In this document: positions 11,926 through 24,738 of the stretch, piece after piece | Numbering within the stretch: position 1 is the stretch's first letter | How the letters are laid out: every line of letters begins with the position of its first letter | From: Otatea glauca | Taxonomy: Eukaryota; Streptophyta; Magnoliopsida; Poales; Poaceae | DNA length: 64,000 nt | Assembly (NCBI GenBank): GCA_036346275.1 | Contig: CM070713.1 | Coordinates: 76,314,382 to 76,378,381 of the forward strand | Direction: 5' to 3' | Notes under the pieces: model-generated | The model's database searches: none | What the model was told of the DNA's origin: nothing | Seen by the model: the letters and a program-made list of their open reading frames with translations, nothing else | Position numbers and translations under genes: made by a program

Positions 11926-14100
11926 ACATCCCGATTTTGGGAGAATTGTCCAAAGGTTAGTTGGCTAGGTACGTTAGTTATGTCTTCACCCACTATGTTT
12001 CAAGACTCGGTTTGGCGTTAGTGCTTATCTTCTTTTAATAGTAAATACCAGAGCTCTTGGCCTAAATTAAAAATTATCCCGATTTTGGCTTAAATTAAAA
12101 GTGAATTATTTTTGTGAGTTTTAAAAACTTTTGTTGCATTTCAAAAATTCCAAAAGGTTTTCCCTAGAAATTCGAACTTAAAACAATTTCCTCGGCTCAA
12201 GAATAGGAATTTAAAAAACCTAATTTTTTTTTTGCAAACCTAAAGTATTTAAAAATTTGTGTACCAAACCATTTCAAAATTTAAGTTCAAATACAAACAG
12301 AAATTTGAATTGCAAATAAAATTCTCAAATCTCTTTTCTTCCCCCTCATACGCCGAACCCGGCTGGCCTTCCTCCCCTCTCTTTCTTCCCCGCGGCCCAG
12401 CCGGAGGCAGCAGAGTCCAGCGCAAACCACAGCCCACCATCCCCTCCCTCTCTCCACCCTCAGTGCTGCATGGGCCCCACTCGTCAGCGCCCTTCCCATT
12501 GTTCTTCTTTTCCCCCAAGCCTCCTCTGTCTGCTCAGTGCTCACTCCCGTTTTTTCTCCCTCCGCGTGCCCTCACATCATCACATGTGCAGGAGGAAGAG
12601 ACGCAGAACACCTGCACCTCGAGTCTTGCTCCCTCTCTCTGAGGAATTTTTTTTTAAATAATATATATTTTTATTCAAATTGCAAAAATATACCACGATA
12701 TCAAAAAAATTGCAAAAATATACCCTTTGGACAGAGGTGCAACTAAAGCCTCTGTCGCCCTTTGGTAGGGCAATTTTGGCACTTGTCGCCCTTTGAATGG
12801 GCGACATGTCCCCTCTCCTGTAGACAGTTTCTAAAGAAAATCATAACTTTTTCATATGATCTCGGATGGAGATGAATTTTATATGAAAATTGTAGCTCTC
12901 GACGAGATCTACAACTTTTATATACAATTTTTTTTATTTGAATCCATTTAGATGCCCAAAAATAGGATGGAAAGTTCAGATCTAAAAATGAGATCTATAT
13001 TAGATCTGAAACTTCTATCTCATTTTTGGTAGTCCAAATGGATTCAAATGAAAAAAAATTATATGCCAAAGTTGTAGATCTCGTCGAGAGCTACAATTTT
13101 CATATAAAGTTCATCTCCATCCGAGATCATATGAAAAAGTTATGATTTTCTTTAGAAATTGGCTACAGAAAAGGGGACATGTCGCCCATTCAAAGGGCGA
13201 CAAGTGCCAAAATCGCCCTACCAAAGAGCGACAAAGATATATTTTTGTAATTTTTTGAGATTATGGTATATTTTTGCAATTTGAATAAAAATATATATTA
13301 TTTTAAAAAAAAGTTCCTCTCTTAACACCTCGAGGTAGTCCCGTCGACGCCAGAGCACGCGCCGCGCCTAAGCCGCCGCCGCCGCCCGCGAGAACTCGTT
13401 CGTACCCGCCGCGATCCTTGTGAGAAAATGCCGAGCTCGCCCCCCCCCCCGCCCCGCCGTTAAGCCGAGCCGAGCGTGTCATCTTCTTCGCCTCATTCTC
13501 CTCTTCCTTTCCCCTCTCACGCCGCTACAAAATGCCATCTTCTGCATGTCCGGTAGTTTACCACCGAGCTCCTCCATGCCGTTCCCACCTATCCGGTGAG
13601 CTTGTCCACAAATATTTCGCGTCATAATGTGTTCCACGTCCTTACGCTCCCTTACCCTCAATCAATTTCAGTCAATAGCCTTTGAAGTCATCGAATCGAA
13701 GCCTTCTCCTTCCTGGACATCATGTTCCAGTGAGTTCCCTTCTCGCCTCATCGCGGCACATCATGTTCCCGGACACCATGAACCCGTTAGTCTAGCCATC
13801 TTGAATCTTAGCTCGTCGTAGCTCCTCTGCCGCATTTGCTTGTCCTCGCCGCCGCTGGTCACCATCGCTAGGGCCCCTAGAGCGTTGTTTGCTATGCCGT
13901 ATGCACCTCTAGATTCCTCATGTCTCGTAGATGCTCATGCCGCTCTCAATTTTGCAGTTCCTTTGCTGTTAAATCGCCGCCACCGTAGCTGAACGCGTCA
14001 TCGCCGTCGCGCTCGCCGCTTGCTAGCCGCCGACCGTCTCTAGCCGCGCCGCTGAAGTGGATCGGATGGGCGAGAGGGTGAATTAGGATTCTTTGACGAC
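11926..14100 (+). mobile_element. LTR-like fragment beginning TGTAACATCCCGATTTTGG
   Basis: The start motif, then AT-rich DNA, then a GC-rich part (12340-12640 and 13320-14060) mirrors the layout of the solo LTR at 2668. It is split by the foldback element at 12644-13316. I found no terminating CA with matching target duplication, so the right boundary is approximate. Confidence 0.4.
12644..13316. mobile_element. 673-bp foldback Mutator-like element (copy 1)
   Basis: The whole element is a long inverted repeat folding around about 12980, with arms over 300 bp. It begins GAATTTTTTTTTAAATAA and ends with the inverse ending GTTC. It is flanked by similar 9-bp direct repeats, CTCTCTGAG (12635-12643) and CTCTCTTAA (13317-13325), seven of nine bases matching, as expected for an old Mutator-type insertion. 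Inside each arm near the end is a GTCGCCC(T)TT...GGGCGAC motif shared with the large element at 26581. No ORF; non-autonomous. Confidence 0.8.
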
Positions 14101-14198
14101 AAAGGTTTTATTAAAAATTTAATCTTTACCAACTCAGCTTTAAGTGTCTAAGGTTTTTAAGTGAGGTTTTGTAAGCTAACATTGCCTAAGTGTATGAT

Positions 14199-14392
14199 GG
14201 TCTGTTTGGTTAAAAAGTTAACATTGCTATGTCTAAACTTAGGTGTGACATAGATTCTTTGATAGATGTTTGGTTCGTCTCATGTTCCACGCATTATAGA
14301 CTTAGTTTTTGGGCAAACCTTGCTATACTTGTGGCTAGCCACACTTGACTAAGGTTAGTAATAGTAAAGTTGGCTTCCAACCAAACAGGTCC
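14199..14392. repeat. MITE with GG(T/A)C(C)TGTTTGGTT ends
   Basis: The left end GGTCTGTTTGGTT is matched by AACCAAACAGGTCC at the right in inverted orientation, about 194 bp in total. No coding capacity. It lies in an AT-rich intergenic block. Confidence 0.6.
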
Positions 14393-16884
14393 GTAATTAC
14401 AACCCTACACAATGTTATTGAGCTAAGAAATGAAACACGTCAAAGTAAATGCGAAAACATAAAAGAAACAATTAACACGATCGACTTTTTAACAAGGTCT
14501 CGAAAATTCAACGATGTCACAGTCATCGTTAGAGCACTCTTGTAAGAGTAATCTTTGTAAACCTCCCGGTGCCTTATACATACACCTCAAGAAAAAAAAA
14601 AGTCACATGTCCAAACGCCTCCAATCCGTCTAAGAGTCACTGACCTCTAAGAGTAATAAGTCTAACATGTTTACTTGAACCCAGTAAGATCAAGAAATTA
14701 TGAGTGATGTACAACCTAGTTATATCTATTCTCTCATACACTAAGGATATTTAATCCATGCTCTAAAGCGCCCTCAAGGTTCTTAATAGGATGAACTTGA
14801 AAAAAGAACCGGTTCGAATGAAAATGGATTCTGAAGAGGAAATCTGCCTCTCTTTTTTTTCCTAAAATGTTGTTCTCCGAATGTTGTAATAAAATCTAGT
14901 CCTCTGCCAGGTGAAACACCAATTTGACTAACTAATTATCGACAAAACTTGCATCATGTGAGTAGACTTTGCCACATGGGAGAGCTGTTTGTGACTCTGT
15001 CCGTTTTTCTTGCCACTTGATTATTACAGTAACTAGCACTCTTCAGACCCGTTTGGTTACAAGACGTAATAAATTGGTCATCCAGCTAACACAACATTTT
15101 CGTCTGTTGCTAATGTTGCAGTTTTGTACATGTACCCCTACATGCGCAAAAGGCAAGTTTAACCAACATCGCCGGCGCTTTGCCATTGTACATGACATGA
15201 GACCATTACATGCCAATCGAATTTGATCTATTTCCAATACAAATCACAAAGTATCCTAAAGACTGTCAGAAAGCTGAAACGAACACCAATGAACGGTGCT
15301 AATGCCATCCATGTAACGAGATTTGCCCAGCACAACCTAAGCAGAGCCATTCGACTCTGTCGGTCACGATCGATATGTAACGCATGCACGACGACGACGC
15401 CAACACAGGAGACAGGACAAAAGGAAACGTTCACCTGAAGCGAGTTGAGAGAAAGAAACAGAGCACAAGGACACGGCGCACAGCAAGGGCGATTCTCGAT
15501 TTCTCATGATCAATCAAATCCCCGAAGGGACCCAGTGAGCTCACACGCACATAGTTTTAGGCTTGCGTTGCATGCAGCCATCCATCTCCTTTCACCTCAA
15601 CGAGATGGATCACTTGTCACATCGATCCGAGCCTGGCTTGTTGACGCACGAGCGTGAGCTTTTCTAGCCCGTAAAGCCTCCACGACAACGTAAACTTAAA
15701 AATAGCTTTTGTTGTGCCCGTGTATCACCGTCGATACTATCGAGCTAGGGATTCCTATGATCCTATCTAGTTCCTATTATGAGTGACCGCCGAGTGCCAC
15801 ATCGTGATCGTCGCTCCCTACGCGAGCAAATCAAGAAAACGCACAACTGCCGGCCCCACGCGAGCAAATAGAGGAAACACGTGAAATGGTTGAAAGGATA
15901 TAAATGTATTTGTGTTTTTTTTGCATTTATTCGGGTTCTCTAAAGTAGGATCCGTGATTTCGTCGAAACGAAATGTCCTTTTTGTAAAAAAGGTAAAAAC
16001 TACTCTTCGCAAAAAGTCAAAAGGACATAAACTTAATTTTTTTTTCCTGAAAAAGGACCTAAACGTAAATTTTTTTGACTTGGGGTCTACTTTTTGGAAG
16101 AAAAAAAATATCAAAGGGTCTTAAACGTTTTTTTAAAAAAAAATGATCTAAACGTAATTTTTTTAACGGCTCGACTCAAGCCGGCTCAAACCACTCCGAG
16201 GGCCAGAAGTCTTCCAAGTATAATAGAGTGATTATGCTTGCGCTGCTATTATATCGAGCGACCCTGCGTGGCAAGTACAGGTTATGGTTCAACCGCTGTC
16301 GTGGTACACGAACACGGACCTACCAACGTTTTTACGGTGAAAAAAAATGTTTTTATAATTACGTTTATACGTATGCTATTTTTTAAAAAAGGTGACTAAA
16401 AAATCTAAGAACTCGTTCATGCAACATACGCGGAGAGGGTTCGCCGAACAGCGCTGCCAATTAATGCACGCGCACAGTGCGCCAACGAGTTGCTTTCTGC
16501 ATGCTTTCCTACAGCTTGCATGTTGCTGTTGCTTCTGCTGGTGCTGCCGCCTTTCTATCCCTGGCTGGCCTCTCTCCTACAAGGACAAGTAGCAATGCAA
16601 TAGCATAGCTAGCCCATATTTACAAATTACAAGCATGCAGTAAATTGCTTCAATTCCAGATTGCTAATATTAGCAGCTGCAGCAGCAATGGCACCATAAG
16701 CTCTCCTCCTGAACCCTGCATCTACCAATCACTTCCTCGTATGACACCCCTGAAACTTATGAGCTAGCTGTGCCTGTGCGGCTGTGCCACTACCCCAGTA
16801 CCAAATACCTCCACAAAAATTGGTGAGAACTAACGGCAAAGTCACTGCCTAGTTAAACTAAAGTAAGAATCTCACATGTAGTAC
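14393..16884. other. Intergenic, no gene found
   Basis: Mostly unremarkable mixed-composition DNA. At about 15950-16190 there is a GGACCTAAACG/poly-T repeat like that at 11130-11640 but inverted, ending in a GGCTCGACTCAAGCCGGCTC motif. No supportable ORF or RNA gene. Confidence 0.45.
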
Positions 16885-17491
16885 TCCCTCGTGTCACGAA
16901 TAATTATCGTTTTGGATATCAAAACGGTCTTCAAAACACAACTTTGACTCCTAATTTCAAGGGTTTACAAAACCGATTCGAGGTTGAAAATTGAATCCCA
17001 GTCGGCACCGATTTTTGACGAAAAACACAAAAAAACGAAGGGTTTCGAAATCAAATTTTTTGAAACAAAAAAAATCGACCGGTTTTCATTGAAAATTGGT
17101 CGGTTTTCACTGATGATCGATCGTTCAAGCGAAATTTTTCGGCGGCCCCTTTTTGAGCGATTTTCACCGATAATCGAGCGGTTTATATCGCATAAATTTC
17201 CCAAATACTTTGATTTTTTTAATTTGACCGGTTTATCGACCGGTATAGTTTATTGAACCGACTCGATACATGTGATTTTCATCGATATTTGAAACCCTGC
17301 TAATTTCTATTATAATATATTTATAAAACCCAATAAAATTATAATATTATAAAATTTTATTTTTGAGATAAATATACAAACATAATTTTCATGTATCCAA
17401 TTTAAATATTTTAAAATATATTGACAGTTAAAGTTTCGAAAGTTTGACTAAACCTATGTCTAAAATGATAACTATTTATGACTGATGAGGG
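16885..17491. mobile_element. Stowaway-like MITE, split by a nested hAT-like element
   Basis: The left end CTCCCTCGTGTCACGAATAA is flanked by TA (16883-16884). The right end, read inverted, is CCCTCATCAGTCATAAATAG, followed by TA (17492-17493). The interior matches other family members in this window. The sequence is interrupted at 16959-17299 by a hAT-like element, so the Stowaway itself is about 260 bp. Confidence 0.7.
16959..17299. mobile_element. 341-bp hAT-like element nested in the Stowaway
   Basis: Begins AAGGGTTTACAAAACC and ends ATATTTGAAACCCTG, so its ends are inverted AAGGGTTT/AAACCCTG. It is flanked by the perfect 8-bp direct repeat CTAATTTC (16951-16958 and 17300-17307), the size expected for hAT transposons. 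The interior has repeated CGACCGGTTT and CGATTTTCA motifs. Non-coding. Confidence 0.75.
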
Positions 17492-17813
17492 TACATTTGG
17501 AGCAATAAAACAATTAGTTACAGCAAATGGTTCCCAATTGGAATTTGAGTGTGTAAGGCTAGAAAAGGCAGGATATGCTGCGTATATAGGCAAGATGCAG
17601 GTGCACCAAGGCTTCCATTAAAGCCTTCTGAATTACTCTCCCAACTACCAGCTGAGAGGCTACGTTCCATCCTACTCCATTTCCTACCGATCGACCGGTT
17701 TTTAATAGCTATGGCGTACCGAGACCGAGAGAAAGATGAATCCGCCGTCCATATATCTCTTGCGTGTGGTAGTCGACAAGAAATGCGGTTCTCTCTTTGG
17801 TGTGCATGTATCC

Positions 17814-18085
17814 CAGGATTCACAATATCGATTTTGAAAAAACCGTTCGAAATCGTTAAAAACCGAATGGTTAAAAAATCAAAATTTTTGAAAAAAAAAA
17901 TCAAAATCGACCGGATCCGACCAATTGGATGTTTCTTAGAGCTGATTTTTTGAGCGATTTCATCGACCGGTTTACATCGTATAATTTTTTTATTTTTTTA
18001 AAATTGAATCGATTTACCGACCGATTTTAAATTTCGAACCGGCTTTACGCTCGAAAACCACAAAATTTTCGACATTTTTGTGCTG
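17814..18085. mobile_element. 272-bp hAT-like element, same family
   Basis: Starts CAGGATTCACAATATCG and ends ACATTTTTGTGCTG. It is flanked by the perfect 8-bp direct repeat ATGTATCC (17806-17813 and 18086-18093). The interior shares TTTTGAGCGATTT and CGACCGGTTTA motifs with the element at 16959. Non-coding. Confidence 0.72.
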
Positions 18086-18950
18086 ATGTATCCCCTCATA
18101 AGAGGAATCTGAAAAGGTACGCAGCTACACATCAAAAGGTAATACTGCGATGGTCCCCATCAAGCAATGCGACGATGTGATGCAGAAATGATGATGTTGG
18201 CACTGCTTATATATGCATTATGTCAACAAATTTGAGCTACATTAAACAGGTTTATTATCTTTCTAAAAGAAGGCAAGACTACCAGCTTCCTGGAAGCAAT
18301 TGATCTAAACTCTTGAATGTTATTCAGTAAGATCTCGTGCATTAAGGCAACTATGTGTCAAGCTTGTCATAGTCCTATAGTAGTACACAGCACAGTATAA
18401 TCCTGATATGTACTATCCAAATGTAACGTATCATACACCATCATGTCAAGAAAAGATCAACAGAGGCCAATAGCTTTTCCTGGATGGCTGTAACATCACG
18501 TTGCAGGACAGTAACTCCAACGCCATTTCCTCTCACATCAGGCATAGCCTCTCTTGCACCTATTTTTTAATTCCGGAGGAGCCTGTGTACATAACTTTTT
18601 TTTTCTTTTCAGGTTGCAATATAAACGCAAGAGTAGGAGGGTGTATATATGATCATTTAAGCCACTTTGCAACCTTTAGCTCATGTTAGCTCAAGGCCAT
18701 TTACTCCTCCCAGCTGCAGGTAGTAGTCTCCCATTCCAACCTTATATAAAGAGGTCCACTCCATCTTATCTGATGTCTCATAGCTGCAACTTGCATGGAG
18801 TTCACATCTGTAGAAACTAGACGCAACATGCCTTTTGCTAATTGCTCCCCGTGATAGCATCCCTGCTTCTTCCCCTTCTCACCTTTCTAGCTTATGGTGG
18901 CTGCCTGTCCTGATCTCATTTGCTTTCAGCTAGGGCTAGTTGGTGCGACA

Positions 18951-19080
18951 ATAAGAGTGATATGGCTTATGGGCTCTACCGTAAGATTTGCTGTGTCTAG
19001 CATGTAGACGGTGCTATAAGAGTGATATGGCTTATGGGCTCTACCGTAAGATTTGCTGTGTCTAGCATGTAGACGGTGCT
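18951..19080. repeat. Perfect 65-bp tandem duplication
   Basis: 18951-19015 and 19016-19080 are identical (unit begins ATAAGAGTGATATGG and ends GACGGTGCT). No mismatch is visible, so the duplication is recent or the assembly has a local error. Confidence 0.95.
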
Positions 19081-21681
19081 ATCCTCACTGAGCTTTTTCA
19101 TTTTTATTGTGTCTTTTTTATTTTTAGCTTTATGGGTATAAGATTAAGTTAGATAATGTATTTCCACCCTCGTATCATTTTAGTGTAGGATATTTGACTC
19201 CATCGTCTCTTTGGTTTATAGTTTTCTTGACCTTGCAAGACCTTCTATCGTTGGTTTTGCATCGTTCTCACTAGCACATTCGTCTCATTTCCTCATATGC
19301 CGTACTCACGCATACTTCCTTCCTGCTCTTTTGTTCTTCTGTCTATCCCTCCTGAGCTTGTTGGGTAAACGATTAATTACATACATGCAAGAAGTTATCA
19401 AGTTATGAGACGCCGAGATGTATGTTGTGCGAACTTTTTGTGCAATATTATTGCTCAAGGAGCCGCGTTTGTATGTAATGCAATGTGTGATGTTACTCTC
19501 TGTGTCAGTTTGCTTTCTTTTTCACTGGTTGATCACCGTTCAGCTCGGCTCTTTGCTTGAATAGCCCTACATTGAGCTGATAACGACATCAAAAACAGTG
19601 CCGATTCGCCACCCATGTTCATTGTTTTGCATACCTGCACATTAACTGCGGAGTTGTTTTGATGAAGTGCGATGTTGTAAGTTGTACTTGTTTAGCAGGA
19701 GTGATGGAAGCCGTGATGTCACTCGCTGTAAGGCTAAAATTTGCGAGGACTGAGCGATAAGTGGTGGAAGCTGACGTTGCTCGTCTCGCAGACCTGGCTT
19801 CGAGGGTTGAATCCAATCTCTCGTAGAGGCGAGCGCATGCGGGAGGTGTGTGCGCGTGTGCGTGTGGTGGTATGTGCGTGTACATATGTAGTTTATCTGT
19901 TGTTTTTTCTTCTATAATGAATGTCAGAGCTCATAACTATTTTTTTTTAAAAAAAAATTCATGCCTGGTTTGATTATCGCAGCGTAATCAGTAGTCACAT
20001 TGATCGAATCTGCAGGATCGATGGATTGATCAAACGGAAGGCCAAAGCTTGCACTATTTTTGAGTTGAAATGATCAGTTCTAGTACTACTTGTGCACCTC
20101 ATGGTTGCAATAAATTGAAACTTTTTTTTTAAAGATTGGTAAGAGCTCTGTCTTTTATTGTGATCCGGCTGATCCTGATTCCCAGGGATTATTGTCTTCT
20201 ACGTACCATTTGTGAATACATTAATGTGATGGCGATTGGTGATGTGAATTCTTTCTCGACGTCAGTTGCTGTCACCGATCGAAGTATGGTTGCCCCAGAC
20301 AGGTCAGCTCCTGTACATAGAGCTGAACGATGAACAATCCAGGGGAAATTGGGAATGGGTAGCGCTCGCACGGCCCGTGCGCGTGGAACTGTTCGATGAT
20401 CTCGCTTCTTCCGGTACAAGCCAAAAGCCTCGCCGGCCGGGGCTCCTTATCAATATCCATGAGCTAATCTAATGTACGTACGCACTTCGATAGCTGGTCG
20501 CGTGTCATGTGCTCGCTCCATTATCTCACTTCGTCTAATCCCACGCTAATGGTTGGCTCGTGGAGTCATGGTATGTAAAACAAAGCATGCTTGTAACGTC
20601 TGACCAAGATGGCGGACCGCGGACGAAGATGATGAGCCGCGCGAGCGCGTGAGCCGAATCCGAGTAGCGGTGGTGGTGCCGTATTGGGCCGCCGTGGTCC
20701 AAGCCTCAAAGGGACCAAGGCGGACACGAGCCCACGACAATGAGGATGGCAGTCACATCACCGACACCGCGATGCCCAGGTCCACGCCGCGCGCTGTCGG
20801 CCGGGGAAGAAGCGCGGATTTCGGCAAACGGCACGGTGGGCACACGGGAAAACGCAACGCCGTGTGCGGATGTGCAGCACGCGGCGACGTTTTTCAGGCC
20901 GTGTGCCCCGTGCCGTTGCGGCGCTCGAAGCCAGTTTGGGCGCGCGGGCTTCGGCCGTTCCCACCAGGACACTGCGGCTGCTTTGAGTCTACGATGAATT
21001 TTGCAACAGTCAGGCCGGCCGGTATCCATGCACAATACTGTCATACTATGCTTTGTTAAAAGGTGAATACTGCCAGTTGTACTACTAAGACCAATAACAA
21101 TTCCTACAGAGAAGTTGCCTTTTTAGTTATAGCCAGTTCCATCATGCAACGTACCTTTCCCACATCTAAAAGATTACGGCCAGTGAAATTGCCACTGGCA
21201 GATCTGTTATGTATCATTACTCTCTCTCGAGTGAAAAGATCTGTTCTGGGGTATCTTGATGACAGAAAACTAGCAATAAACAAATCGTACGTGCCGAGCA
21301 GCATAGCACATGGACAGTTATTGGAACCCCCAAAAGTGCAAACAGAGAATGCACGGCGGTACCAAACCAAGTACCAACCACAACGCATGATCCCTTTGTG
21401 CCTGCCACTAACAGCTCTCACAGTATTGATTCAAACAAAAGTGTAGCTCAGGTGATTCGTTCCAAAAGTAACGACTCTGCATTTCATTGCTTCCCGAAAA
21501 TATACAACAATACAAGGTTATTTACAAACCAAGTGTAGTTACATGCTGCTATGGATATCAACAGGGAATTGGGACCGGCAAGTTCATATCACAACGGTGA
21601 ATATCAGATCAAAGCAACCAAAGAATAGGTAAAAAAGAGCCCTCCAGAAAGGGCACAAAAATGAGGAAAATACGGCATCTA
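19081..21681. other. Intergenic, no supportable gene
   Basis: The GC-rich patch at 20580-21000 contains overlapping open frames on both strands (longest 20649-21059) without recognisable domains or splice logic. The rest is AT-rich. The 3' UTR of the XB32 gene must lie just left of 21682. Confidence 0.45.
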
Positions 21682-24600
21682 TCAGCTACCAGTAGCTACA
21701 ATGGGATCAAATGTTAGGGGCCATGCTCTCCTGCTAGCCTCTCGTTGGGAAGCCGAGCGTCGCAAGCTAGAACCAAATCTTGAGCATCTTACTAGGCACG
21801 GATTTGTATCCATGGCACCGATGCAAAATGATGGGTTAAGCTTCATTGCTGGCAACCTTTGACAACTCAGGGAGCGGAAGGAAGATGAGCCCATCGGTGG
21901 CATGCGTGCACACTGGAACTCAGTCCGGTACAGATGAGTGGCCATTGAGGCAGTAGAATCGGAGTTCACGGCTGGGCATGTCGTGCAAAGTGACAATGAG
22001 AGGCTGTTTCTTGGGTGCTCTCTTATTGGGCTTGTGCCAGGAAGAATGACAAAAGAGACGATGGGATGTCGACAGAGAGGGCATGGTATGGTGCCCGCGG
22101 GGCTCAACGATGTGTAGCTGGTTGAGCAGAGGTATACAGCACATCTTGTGCAGAATTCATGTTTGCATCCTACATAGCGGAAAAGGTTCAGGATACCATT
22201 TGCTGATATTGCTTTGTTTGGTTAACTATAAGGCTAGTAGTTATTAACACTTCAACAGAAAGCAAGATAACTTGTCCACTTTTGTACTTTGTGTAGTTGT
22301 TGAGTTACTAAGTGAATATGAACCAGAACATAAAGTGTAAGCTAATCGATAAACTTTGTACGACCCTCATGCTAGTACTACTTTACCTTTTTTTTTAAAG
22401 AAGAAACTTTTCCCAGTTAAAGTTCAGTTAGTTTGACTTCAAACTACAACAGCAAGTAAACAAAATGTATATTTGACAGCGTACCTTCTGCAGCAACAGA
22501 GCAGCTCCCTTCTAAGCAGACAACACATGGATCAATACATACAGGTGATTTGCTTAGGTACCTCCATCCACACTCCCTACAAAATAAATTGCCACGAAAC
22601 TATCAGAAATTACCAATAAAAGCACTGCACAATAGTTCAATATGAGAGCCTGTTAAAATATTAGAGATCATACTTATTCATAGTTCATACTGCATGGTTA
22701 GGACAACATATTGGTCTAATCATGTCATAGGAAACCAACAACTAGGCAAGTCAGTAATTACACACACGAATAACACCACATGACAACCTATAAGAAACAA
22801 TACTCTTTAGTACTACTTTTCATATATGGACTACAGAATCAGAAAAGGGAGTAAAAACTAATTTAGCAGCGGACTGACCTGGCAATGCTCATGATACTCA
22901 TAAGTGGGAGGCACAAATATGGAGAAGGAAGAGTGCGTATTCGACCCTCTGGTTCTTTACTTAGAATTTCCTCGAGTGAGTTTCTATGCCATGAACGAGC
23001 TACCATTAACGGGGTCCAGCTGCATAACGCCAATGAGCAATATGCTTTAACCAAATCATAGTGCTAACAACAACAATGATAGTTAATTGGCAATGTATCA
23101 AAACTTCAGAATCCTACCCGCTAGCATTCTGTGCAGCAAGGATGGCTCCTCGAGCAATAAGAAGCTACATTGAGTAATTTCTGATTAGCACATGTTGAGA
23201 AAATCAGTCACATTTAAACAACAAAAATGCCTTCAGAATAGAACATACTTGACAGCAGACAGCATTTCCACCACAAGCAGCATAATGAAGTGGGGTGCTA
23301 CCTGCTCCTGCCGGGTGGAAGCAAAGGAACTTATAAAAAGTACGAAGAATTAGGTAACAAAATAACAGTCCAAGAGTTCACCAAATGATATATCGTATCT
23401 AAATATATGACAACAACATCAAAGTACAAAGCTAAAAGACACGAAACAGCAGACAGCAGTAGAGGGACAAATTGGTAATACATCCCAAGTGGGTGAGGGA
23501 AATTTTTCTACTCATGGCAACCCATGCAGGACAATAATTGAAACAATCTAAGACAAGAACCATTTAAGTTAATTTACCAACTATATACAATGTTCCAGTA
23601 CCGATCATGTTAAGCATTCGGAACAGGAGTGTGCTACCAACAGCAGCAAAGTTGAGAAATAACAAGTACATAAAGGAAATTTACAATTGAGTAAAAAAGC
23701 AATGGTAAGAAAAGAACAACTGCAAAATACCTATCAAGTCAATAGTCGTTCCATCTTCAATGGTGACCTCAGAAACACATGCTCCCAAGTCCAGTAACAA
23801 TTGTATACACTCTACGTGCCCGTTTAACGCTGCCATATGAAGTGGAGTTAAGCCTCCATCCGCCTTCTGATTTACCATCTTGACTAAACCACTGCTAAAA
23901 CGGATGTATTATTGCATGATTCACTTAACGATCATAACTAATGAGAAACAAGCACAAGACTCAACATACTCATCATCAAAATCGGCAGATGGACCTTCTT
24001 CAGATGATGTGTGATTTATCAGGTTCCAGAAGTTTGGTATGCTTGGCACGTAATCTGCAAGCACAAGACGAAGGCATCGAGCATGACCATGCAGTGCAGC
24101 AAAATGGAGAGCAGTTCCACCGTTAAGGTAATCTGTCCTGTGAACCTAAAAAACATTTTGCCATTTCAGAACTACATATCCAATCCATCACAAGAAATTA
24201 TGCGGTTCAATAACGAGCAAAATGCTCACGTTTGCATTGAAGAGCATCAGTGTTTGAACAACCTCCCAATGGCCATATTGACAGGCTTGCATCAAAGCAG
24301 TCTATAAACAACCAGAAAAGCACATACTTAGATTTAACTATGTCATCTAGCTTGCATAACTCAACACTAGCAAATGTACTGGAAATTGAGCTCACCTGGC
24401 CCCTGTAATTCCTAAGGTTGATCTCAACACCGGATTCAAGCAACAGAGAAACAATCTGAACATGAAAGCAACTAGCAAATGTGAATGCAACTCCTGTGTT
24501 CATACATTCAAACGCTGATACTTAAGTAGACAAATGGCATTACCTCATGGTGACCCTGTGCCGCGGCGTAGTGCAGCGGCGAGTTGCGGCCGCCGAATGT

Positions 24601-24738
24601 GGAGTACCGGGCTAGCCGAGGGTTGTACTCGAGGAGAGCACGCGCCTCCTGCAGGTCGCCGTCCCGGGCAGCTGAGACGAGGCGCTCACCGGAAGCCGAG
24701 CAGCCAAAGGAGTTGCCCACAATGCTGAGGAACCCCAT
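21682..24738 (-). CDS. XBOS32: XBAT32/XBOS32-type ankyrin-repeat RING E3 ubiquitin ligase, 10 exons
   Basis: Exons in transcription order: 24738-24544, 24455-24396, 24301-24230, 24145-23970, 23891-23731, 23307-23249, 23164-23118, 23019-22879, 22576-22485, 22169-21682. Every intron is GT..AG, phases agree throughout, and the sum is 1491 nt (496 residues), close to Arabidopsis XBAT32. The start MGFLSIVGNSFGCSASGERL is the family N-terminus; upstream in-frame codons lack an ATG. Ankyrin repeats fill about residues 50-290 (NSPLHYAAAQGHHE, TALMQACQYGHWE, GGTALHFAALHGHARC, GGLTPLHMAALNGHVEC, STPLHYAACGGN). A complete RING-HC follows: C321, C324, C336, H338, C341, C344, C364, C367. The Ser-rich tail ends DPIVATGS. 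XBAT32 ubiquitinates ACC synthases, restraining ethylene synthesis and promoting lateral roots; that role is inferred here by orthology. No catalytic residue is missing. Confidence 0.95.

Noticed and set aside
20649..21059. 136-codon frame in a GC-rich patch
   Set aside because: Overlapped by frames on both strands and no recognisable motif.
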